NCBI RefSeq assembly: GCF_049243985.1
Contig: NC_135369.1
Coordinates: forward strand, 24,784,765-24,848,764
DNA from: Paroedura picta
Lineage: Eukaryota; Chordata; Lepidosauria; Squamata; Gekkonidae
DNA: 64,000 bases
Reading direction: 5' to 3'
The notes under the pieces are model-generated. The model was not told the origin of the DNA and did not search any database. It saw only the letters and a list, made by a program, of their open reading frames with translations. Every line of letters starts with the position of its first letter. Positions within the stretch are counted from its first letter, which is position 1. Made by a program: the position numbers and the translations under genes. This document shows positions 58,901 through 64,000 of this stretch, in pieces.

Positions 58901-61478
58901 GAGGAACAGGATCCCGAAGAGGCTGCCAAGAATGCGCACTTTGTCTGGAATGCTGGGGGAAGGGAGGGAGGGACAAGAATGCAACACGAAAATTAGATTG
59001 TATGAATTCAGAGCCAGGGAACAGAGGAGGGGCTGGCCCTGCCTCCACCAGCGATGCACAATGGCCAGCTCATGAACACAGCATTGAGGTGAACAGAAAT
59101 GTACATGCCATTCCCCTTGACTGGGAACGCTGCTTTTTCATGCATTCCTGATCATGGGGATCTACATGTGTACCCGCCCTATGTGCAGACATGCCTTGGT
59201 CATGAGCTCACGATTACCTGTAGGTGAGGCCTGCACACCTGTGCCCACTCTCCCCTCTATGTATATTGATTCAATATGTACACGAGTCCTATCTGGAGAG
59301 CTTTACAAGACTTGCTACTATCCTGGCCTTTACTGTTTGTCCTCCCCCTACCCACACATGCATTTCCCTGTACCAACAGGTATCCCACAAACCTCAAAAC
59401 TCAAAGGCACTGAATGCACAGGTAGCAGATCAGGGAGAGGCCTGACTTCAAGTCCAAATTTGCAAGCATTCAGGAAAATTCTGTAATTTTTACAGCTCTG
59501 CCGGTTAAACTGAGCTCCTGTGAGTCCCCCTGCAAAGGATCTGGGGGGCATAGGCTCAGATTACACATCTGCTGCGGAATGATGGCATGGTTTTTGCCAG
59601 ACAGCTCATTGGGCTCTTTGTACAATGGAAAAGATAATGGCCTGCTTCCTATGGATCATTTTACACAGGAACTGGACTTGGTGGGGCAAGACTGTTTGTA
59701 CAGAACCAAGGGGGAGGGGCTGTGCTGAAGGAAAGGAGAATGTGGTGGGGGGGAAGAGGAGTGGGAACCTGAGCTGAGGTTAAGCAGTCCGACCACAGCT
59801 GTCCTCACCATTGGTAGAGGAGGGAGTTGAGGAGGGTGAAGAGGAGTAAAGGCAGCTGGGAAAGCAGAGCCAGCCAGTTGCTGAAGTTGTAGTCATCGGT
59901 GCAGCCAGAGGAGGGTCCAAGGCTGAGGGCGGTCCCGTTCTCACTCTCCACATCAGCAGAGCAGTTCCCCGCAATAAGCCGAGACTGGAAATACTATGGA
60001 AAGGGTCTTATTTGGCAGGACGGTTAAATTTCCACACATAAACATTTAACAACTGGGGCTCATATTTGCCCAGGATAAATTTGAAAGGCTGGTGTTGGTG
60101 GTGTTGGTGAAATCTGCTTATGCCCAGAGGCACTCTGCATTCTTACTATGCCGCACATTCCAGAGCTGAGCATGGCATACAAAATAATGCAAGGTCTTGA
60201 GCCCAAAGCAGGTCATAACTGTTACATCTGCAGAGAGAAGCCTTAAGCCTCCCCCTCTGTTGCCATCGTCCTGACCTGAAATGGCCCTGAGGAGTCACTG
60301 TTTGCCTCATTGCAGAACTTTTCTTCAGTCGAGCAATTCTTCCATGCAATTACAGGGCAGGAAAATGGTTGGGGGGGGGGCTTAATGCCCCCATGTGCCG
60401 AAGAACTGAGCACAGTTGACTAAATCTGGGGACAGATCCAGGAAAAGTATAACATGTAATTAGCCCTCCCCCCTGGGGGAGAGAAGAGGGGGATTGCCAA
60501 TGACCTTCCAGGTGGGTGCCAAAACAGGTGGATCAGCCAGGATTGGCGGGGTAAATCTAAGTTTTCATCATTGGTTACAAATCAAATTAACAATAATCAA
60601 CAATTGTGAGCCACTGATGAAAATCTTGGTTTCAAAACGGCTTGTGAATCCGGACCCTGTTCTGATTCGATCGAAATAAAGGGAGAAAAAAGTAATTTTA
60701 GCCTGCGCCAGTTTTTTTTTCTAGATTTAACCTTCAGATGGGGGTTAAAGAGCTGGAGAATTACGAATGATTTCCAGATGGCAAGTTTATCATTTATTTA
60801 TTTAAAACATTTCTTCCACTTCTCCCGGAGAACATGTCTGCTTTGGAAGAAGGACTGAATGGCATTATAACCCACTAAGGTGCGTCCCTGCCCTAAACCC
60901 CCTTCCCCTAGGCTCCAACCTCAAGTACTCAGGTACTTCCAAGCTCTATACCAGGGGTGAGCAAACTGTGGCCCTCCAGAGGTCCATGGACTATAATTCC
61001 CACGAGCCCCTGCCAGCGAATGCCACAGTCTGCCCACCCCTGCCCTATACACTGGTGAACTGCCCATGACTTGGGAGCCCATGCTCCTCACCCAGGCATA
61101 TGAGCAGGGCTGAGATCACCTGCTGCCTTGAGACTCCAGGCTAAGGCAGCTTGCATCCATGTAGGCCCATACTATGCACGACACTTAGAGCCTCCCCAGG
61201 CTAAGATGAAGTTACGGGTTCACCCAACACACAGACTCAGCGCAAACTAAGGTGCTAGAGAATGTTAGGATTTTAAAGCAAGACCTTCAGGCGGATGAAT
61301 AACATTTAAGATTTGAATCTGAGCCGGGGCAGAGTCCAGGAAGACAACTCTTTCTGTCTTTATTGCCCAGAAATACGTTCACAGTAAAACACTCACCGGA
61401 ATGGCTGTGATGAAGAAGTTCCAGGGAAGGAGAGTGCCCAGGCCAAGGAGGAAGAAAATGATTGCCACACAATGAAAA
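46853..61478 (-). CDS. SLC29A2: SLC29A2 (ENT2), equilibrative nucleoside transporter 2; first coding exon not found
   Basis: ENT2 is a plasma-membrane facilitative carrier of nucleosides and nucleobases with eleven membrane spans. Eleven exons join in phase: 61397-61478, 59809-59993, 58813-58952, 57531-57665, 56534-56631, 54952-55036, 53318-53493, 52453-52558, 50637-50722, 49791-49990 and 46853-46964. They give 468 residues. Conserved stretches are LGLGTLLPWNFFITAIP (TM1), the glycosylated first loop (NCS and NGT sequons), NWLALLSQLPLLLFTLLN, FFSITMASVWFIN, LQGSLFGQLG, STLFLSGQGMAGTFAAIAML, the large TM6-TM7 loop (ELETKAGLL, KPSVVSVLRK), LFNFMDWLGRSATSYFLW, SNGYFVSLTMCLAPK and the end SCGAGLSFILKALL. 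The central loop is longer than human ENT2's as I recall it. Only about ten N-terminal residues and the ATG are missing, presumably on an exon upstream of 61478. Confidence 0.95.
47164..47540 (+). mobile_element. tRNA-derived SINE split by a Sauria SINE
   Basis: The head CCATGGTGTAGTGGTTAA ends at 47183. TAGTGGTTAA reappears at 47461 and the head continues with GAGCAGTGGCTTCTAATCTG to about 47540, where it is truncated. Confidence 0.8.
47184..47460 (+). mobile_element. Sauria-type SINE, intact ends
   Basis: tRNA-like GAGCCTCTTGTGGCGCAGAG with B box GGTCGGGAGTTCAATCCC, body GCTTGCTGGGGGGTAAATGG and tail CCTTTACCTTTACC. A 10-bp target duplication TAGTGGTTAA lies at 47174-47183 and 47461-47470. 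Confidence 0.9.
47666..47885 (+). repeat. Minisatellite, 59-60-bp period, about 3.7 units
   Basis: Units start GAGTCCTGGGCAGCAG (47666), GAGTCCCAGAGAGCAG (47726), GAGTCCTGGGGAACTA (47785) and AAGTCCTGGGGAGCAG (47845). Each is followed by a GGTGG...CCAG...AAGCCCTGCC-type core. Confidence 0.85.
47925..48005 (+). repeat. GT-rich and GGA-rich simple sequence
   Basis: GTGTGTGTATGTGTGTCTGG, then GTATGTATGTGTGCACACGC and a GAGGGAGGGAGG run. Confidence 0.8.
48225..48400 (+). mobile_element. tRNA-derived SINE body, 5'-truncated
   Basis: CACAGTCCTGATAGTGCTGC ... CTCACAGGGTCTCTGCTGTG ... CAGGGTATAAAAACCAACTC. Confidence 0.75.
48401..49790. other. SLC29A2 last intron, remainder
   Basis: Apart from the SINEs and minisatellite to its left, this stretch holds no recognised exon or repeat. 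Confidence 0.4.
49791..49990 (-). CDS. SLC29A2: SLC29A2 exon: TM9-TM10
   Basis: Encodes PEKNLPVLPAVVGLRLLLIP, CNIPQRSYLPVLFHQDAWFI and FSLSNGYFVSLTMCLAP. Acceptor TCCTTGCCAG, donor CAAA|GTAAGT. Confidence 0.95.
50637..50722 (-). CDS. SLC29A2: SLC29A2 exon: TM8
   Basis: Encodes RKFFTPVCCFLLFNFMDWLG and RSATSYFLW. Acceptor ACCTCCCAG, donor CTGG|GTAAGT. Confidence 0.95.
51289..51575 (+). mobile_element. tRNA-derived SINE, full-length-like
   Basis: AGGCAGCTTGATGTAGTGGT head, GGTTTGATTCCCC B box, GGGTGTCTGTTGTGGGGAGA body, CTTCTTCTTA tail. Confidence 0.8.
51576..52452. other. SLC29A2 intron sequence
   Basis: No exon or repeat was recognised; a short poly-C/poly-A patch lies at 52417-52435. Confidence 0.4.
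52453..52558 (-). CDS. SLC29A2: SLC29A2 exon: TM7
   Basis: Encodes IWQLALCIVLVFSVTLSVFP and AMTASVTSVSENTTW. Acceptor TCTTCTAG, donor TGGA|GTGAGT. Confidence 0.95.
53318..53493 (-). CDS. SLC29A2: SLC29A2 exon: central cytoplasmic loop
   Basis: Encodes an acidic, poorly conserved loop (EEDAPAVSRSSQEEPLQVSN ... GIKYSPEVMNGTNGAGLATP) and then conserved KPSVVSVLRK. Acceptor TGCCTCCAG, donor GAAG|GTAGGA. Confidence 0.93.
53743..54040. mobile_element. Foldback (long inverted repeat) element, unassigned
   Basis: Left arm 53743-53834 (GGTTCTAATAACGCTTTCAG ... CTCTCAAAAGGAACTACGAT) is repeated inverted at 53951-54040 (AGTTCCTTTTGAGAGG ... CTGAAAGCGTTTTTAGAACC). About 115 bp separates the arms. Arms are about 80-85 percent alike by eye. 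It is probably a MITE; the superfamily is unknown. Confidence 0.8.
54952..55036 (-). CDS. SLC29A2: SLC29A2 exon: start of central loop
   Basis: Encodes NFARHYLEKKHQEDPGCELE and TKAGLLSP (human FARYYLANKSS ... ELETKAELL). Acceptor CTTCCTTCCAG, donor CCAG|GTGGGC. Confidence 0.93.
55303..55589 (-). mobile_element. Sauria-type SINE
   Basis: Reverse copy from GGTAAAGGTAAAGGTATCCC to CACCACAAGAGGCTC, about 270 bp from the SLC29A2 exon at 54952-55036. Confidence 0.88.
55590..56533. other. SLC29A2 intron sequence
   Basis: A short L2-like tail at about 55825-55900 (TTTATTTTGTATTTAAATAC ... GGCTCAGGGTGGTTTACGG). Nothing else was recognised. Confidence 0.4.
56534..56631 (-). CDS. SLC29A2: SLC29A2 exon: TM6
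   Basis: Encodes SGVDAQTSALSYFIIPCFGT and LISIICYLVLPHK. Acceptor GGCCTTTCAG, donor CAAG|GTGAGG. Confidence 0.95.
57140..57271. mobile_element. Palindromic hAT-like MITE with 8-bp target duplication
   Basis: Same family as 24420-24561: AGGGGTAGTCAATCTGTGGG at left, CCCGCAGGTTGACTACCCCT at right. Flanks ATGAACAG (57132-57139) and ATGTACAG (57272-57279) match at 7 of 8. Confidence 0.9.
57395..57465 (+). mobile_element. CR1-like LINE 3' end
   Basis: TGCATTCTGCAAGGGGGGTG, GACTAGATTTCCCTGGAGGT and CCAACTCTGATTCTATGATC, 66 bp from an SLC29A2 exon. Confidence 0.7.
57531..57665 (-). CDS. SLC29A2: SLC29A2 exon: TM4-TM5
   Basis: Encodes SFCAILQGSLFGQLGSFPQS and LFLSGQGMAGTFAAIAMLLS. Acceptor CCCTTGTGCCAG, donor GCCA|GTGAGT. 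Confidence 0.95.
58383..58650 (-). mobile_element. tRNA-derived SINE, full-length-like
   Basis: Reverse: AGAAGAAGAGTTGGTTCTTA ... CAAGGTCACCCAGCTGGCTG ... TAACCATTACACCACCAG. It lies 160 bp from an SLC29A2 exon. Confidence 0.82.
58813..58952 (-). CDS. SLC29A2: SLC29A2 exon: TM3 and start of TM4
   Basis: Encodes IPDKVRILGSLFGILFLFSL and MPPQSFFSITMASVWFIN. Acceptor TTCCCCCAG, donor AACT|GTGAGT. Confidence 0.95.
58953..59808. other. SLC29A2 intron sequence
   Basis: Contains a second copy of ACCAGCGATGCACAATGGCC at 59046, also seen at 58646, so a short local duplication spans the exon. No repeat family was recognised. Confidence 0.45.
59809..59993 (-). CDS. SLC29A2: SLC29A2 exon: first extracellular loop and TM2
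   Basis: Encodes YFQSRLIAGNCSADVESENG, a loop with glycosylation sequons NCS and NGT, then NWLALLSQLPLLLFTLLNSL. Acceptor CTTTCCATAG, donor AATG|GTGAGG. Confidence 0.95.
59994..61396. other. SLC29A2 intron sequence
   Basis: Largely unassigned; it holds the short hAT-like element at 60952-61042. No exon is seen. Confidence 0.4.
60952..61042 (+). mobile_element. Short hAT-like MITE, internally deleted
   Basis: CAGGGGTGAGCAAACTGTGG ... CCCACCCCTG ends. Flanks CTCTATAC and CCCTATAC match at 7 of 8 positions, an 8-bp target duplication. Confidence 0.85.
61397..61478 (-). CDS. SLC29A2: SLC29A2 exon: TM1
   Basis: Encodes FHCVAIIFFLLGLGTLLPWN and FFITAIP. Acceptor TTTTCTTTTCCAG, donor CCG|GTGAGT. 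One leading base completes a codon begun in the missing exon. Confidence 0.95.
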
Positions 61479-61835
61479 CTGGAAAAGAAAATTGGAAAAG
61501 AAAAAGACACTATAGTTAAAAGGATTTTCAGGCTACAGAGACGCACATGCTCAACTGCAAGGTTTATGTATTACTTACCCACTGTCTCTAAGAGCACGAG
61601 ATCACAGTAAAGCTATAATAAAAACATTACAGTTCTGTTCTTAAAGCGAAATCAGTGGCATATAGCCTACTATTTGCTTCCCCTAACACGAAGGCCATAA
61701 AGTCAGTGGAAGCCAGGAGAAGATGTTCATTTAAGTATCCTGAACCATGCTGTCTTAGGCCTTTCTAAGTTTATCACCAGGGCTGCTTCTTCATGGAGGT
61801 AATTCTCCGAGTTGCTCTTCTTGCTGCTGTAAATT

Positions 61836-62083
61836 TGCCAACTTTCCGCAGGGCCTGTAAAACGGAGCTCTTCCAACAGGTCTATGGTTGAGGCTGGGGA
61901 CAGCAAATTAAGGACATCGCTCCCCCCGGGAGTTAGAAGTGTACATCACTCCCTCCCATTTTCTTCTCTCCATCTCATACTGATAGTGATGAGGGACAGG
62001 GCTTTTGCCGTCATGTAGGTAGTTTTAATGTTTTAATGGGAATTTTAATGGGGTTGAGATTGGGAGAGGCGGGAAATAAATCC

Positions 62084-62132
<49 letters not shown>
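61836..62132 (+). mobile_element. L2-like LINE 3' end with AAT tail
   Basis: TTTCCGCAGGGCCTGTAAAA, CGGAGCTCTTCCAACAGGTC and TATGGTTGAGGCTGGGG match the copy at 7278-7340. It ends in GGGAAATAAATCCAATAATA and an (AAT)n run. Confidence 0.82.
62084..62132 (+). repeat. (AAT)n microsatellite, about 16 units
   Basis: A pure AAT run at the LINE 3' end. Read in reverse it gives a poly-leucine frame, which is not a gene. Confidence 0.95.
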
Positions 62133-62135
<3 letters not shown>

Positions 62136-62418
62136 GCAGAGACATTTTCAGTGGTAGTGGAACATTCACACAGTACAATTCTTGGTAGCTGTCTCCTCCC
62201 ACTACTGCCACTGGAGGATATTTTCTCCAGCTTTTTAAAAATTAGGAATTGCTAGATAGCTAAGCTGTTATAACCATCTATTGCTACAATCTAATAGTTC
62301 CTATATTTATTTTAAAAACACAGTGAGTCTCTCGCCCTTTTCATTGCAGAGATATAAAGAAAAAAGCGCAACCAGTATCTTTCCCCTTTATAACTCCGCA
62401 ATAAAAAGGCTAGAGTTA

Positions 62419-63318
62419 GGTCCATTCCGCACAAGTTTAATGTAGGAGAAGGGTTGCAAATTGAAATCGCTACTAATATGCAATTATGCACGACGTCGTA
62501 CACAATCTGCCACACTCCTGAAACAGTCCCGCTAAAAGCTCTTTGTTGTAGCGCTTTCAGGGAAATCCCAAAAAGTGGATTCAGCCTCTGGAAAGCGCTA
62601 CACTCTTGCAAACAATCTGCAACAGTTTCGAAAAAGTTCTGTGCATTACCATTGTTGCGGTTTCAGCAAAGTCCCTCCCCCTGGCTCTCTCCTCTGAACT
62701 TCCAGCGAAGTGATCGCCTTTTTTTTTTCTCAGAGCGAGCGGAGAGCAACGAACCGGCGAGCCTTCATTCAGTCAGCGAGGCTTCTCCGGCTGCAGTCCC
62801 TCCACAGAGCTGCTTTAAAGCTCCCCTCAAGTCACCAAACACAACACAGCCCCGTTTGCAAGTTCCCTTTATTTTTGGCCGAAAATCGCACCCATGCACG
62901 GGGGGGGGGGTTCACTCGAGGGAGCGTGGCAACGATGAATCGGCAGCTCACATGCCAGCTGCCAGCTAGATGGGTCTCTACATGAGGATGAAGCAAGGAA
63001 TCAAGGCATATTCGTTGCGATGTGTGTTTTTCTTTTTTTTTTAAACCTGTTCTTAAAGGGAAAGGGGCTTTTCCGGAGCATGGTAACAACCGCCCATTGG
63101 CTGCTCATTTGATTGAGGCCAGGGGCGGGACAAAGCATGGAAAAAATCGCTTCCTTTCTAGCGATTTTTGGCGAGACCGGAAACCTGTGGGAAACGATTG
63201 AAATGCAGCTGGATTCCACTACAAAGGCAGGTATGCGTTACGCCGAATTCCACTATTTTAAATTCCATTTTTTCTTTCCGTAAGCAATATGCCAAATTAA
63301 TCCTTGTGCGGAAGGGGC
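62419..63318. mobile_element. Candidate non-autonomous DNA transposon with inverted ends
   Basis: Left end TCCATTCCGCACAAGTTTAA and reverse-complemented right end CCCTTCCGCACAAGGATTAA form an imperfect inverted pair of about 20 bp, 0.9 kb apart. The interior is unlike the flanks, with repeated GTAGCGCTTTC/GAAAGCGCTAC motifs and a modestly CpG-rich middle. No clear target duplication is seen. Confidence 0.5.
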
Positions 63319-63589
63319 TTTATTTTTTCCCCAAAAAGTGAAAGATGTGAATTAGTAGATCATCACAATAGATCGTTATAACATTGTTGTGCTACAGCAA
63401 CACACCTATTTGCAATTTTCAAAAGCCTTGAAAAAAATCTCTCCATGAGGAGAATGGCAGCTACAGGTATTTAGGTAAAAAAATGGCACCAATGTGGGCA
63501 GACTGCAAAAATGCTCATCTTCCCATCCATACAATATCCAAAAGCACTTTCATAATGATATTTCTAAAAAGACTATTATCAGACCATAT

Positions 63590-63645
63590 TCAGATGGGTA
63601 GTCATATTGGTCTAAAGCCAGCAGAATAAAGTTTGAGTCCAGTGG
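63590..63645 (+). mobile_element. Ancient amniote interspersed repeat (5' part)
   Basis: TTCAGATGGGTAGTCATATT, then GGTCTAAAGCCAGCAGAATA and AAGTTTGAGTCCAGTGGC. A further piece (AAGTTTTCATGTGCACACAC) follows the SINE at 63924. Confidence 0.55.
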
Positions 63646-63905
63646 CTAATATAGAAGTTTTTATACCCCACTTTTCACTAACTGAAGGAGTCTAAAAGCA
63701 GTTTCCTTTCCTCTCCCCACAACATACACCTTGTGAGGTAGGTGTGGCTGAGAGAGCTCTGAGAGAAACTGCTCTGGGAGAACCACTCTAACAGGACTGT
63801 GACCAGCCCAAGGTCACCCAGCTGGCTGCATGCGGAGGAGTGGGGAATCAAACCTGGTTCTCCATATTAGAAGCTGCCAATCTTAACTATTACACAACTA
63901 CAAAA
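63645..63905 (-). mobile_element. tRNA-derived SINE inserted in the ancient repeat
   Basis: Reverse copy: TTTTTATACCCCACTTTTCA ... CAAGGTCACCCAGCTGGCTG ... TTAACTATTACACAACTAC. Confidence 0.75.
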
Positions 63906-64000
63906 AGTTTAATTCTGGGTATAAGTTTTCATGTGCACACACTTTTAATCAGATACAGGGAACAAAGTTTGAGTCCAGTGGCAGACCAAAGGCCAATATA

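Noticed and set aside
62011-62211. Minus-strand frame with a leucine run
   Set aside because: It is the translation of the (AAT)n tail of a LINE.

Overview
The window is vertebrate nuclear DNA, most likely from a squamate reptile. Evidence: intron-rich genes, CR1 and L2 LINE fragments, a BovB LINE tail, Sauria-type SINEs ending in a BovB-like CCTTTACCTTTACC tail, and SPIN-like and other hAT elements. The species cannot be fixed from sequence alone.

Four protein genes lie head to tail on the minus strand: RIN1 (5' part only, about 0.3-13.1 kb), BRMS1 (about 17.0-35.8 kb), B4GAT1 (about 36.6-39.3 kb) and SLC29A2 (about 46.0-61.5 kb; first coding exon not found). A tRNA-Ser(GCU) gene on the plus strand sits 0.65 kb upstream of B4GAT1. 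From memory this is the gene order of human 11q13.2 (RIN1-BRMS1-B4GAT1-SLC29A2). Exons were placed by translating the minus strand, matching to remembered human proteins, and requiring splice sites whose phases join.

Region by region: 0-13.6 kb holds RIN1 exons coding the SH2 domain and proline-rich region, in repeat-filled introns, with a CpG-rich promoter near 13.0-13.6 kb. 13.6-17.0 kb is a repeat-rich spacer. 17.0-35.8 kb is BRMS1, with ten coding exons encoding 325 residues. It includes a U12-type AT-AC intron and a GC-AG intron, and its C-terminal domain is like that of BRMS1L and absent from the main human BRMS1 product. 36.6-39.2 kb is B4GAT1 (two coding exons, 416 residues). 39.9-46.0 kb is a spacer with LINE and SINE remnants. 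46.0-61.5 kb is SLC29A2 (eleven coding exons found). 61.5-64 kb holds an L2 tail, a candidate non-autonomous DNA transposon and a SINE.

The genes are ordinary host genes with unrelated roles: Ras/Rab5 signalling, SIN3-HDAC repression, dystroglycan glycosylation and nucleoside transport. They share a neighbourhood, not a pathway. I saw no operon-like system, CRISPR array or intact mobile element. The most interesting points are the BRMS1 C-terminus with its two non-canonical introns, and several inverted-repeat elements that I cannot assign to a known family.
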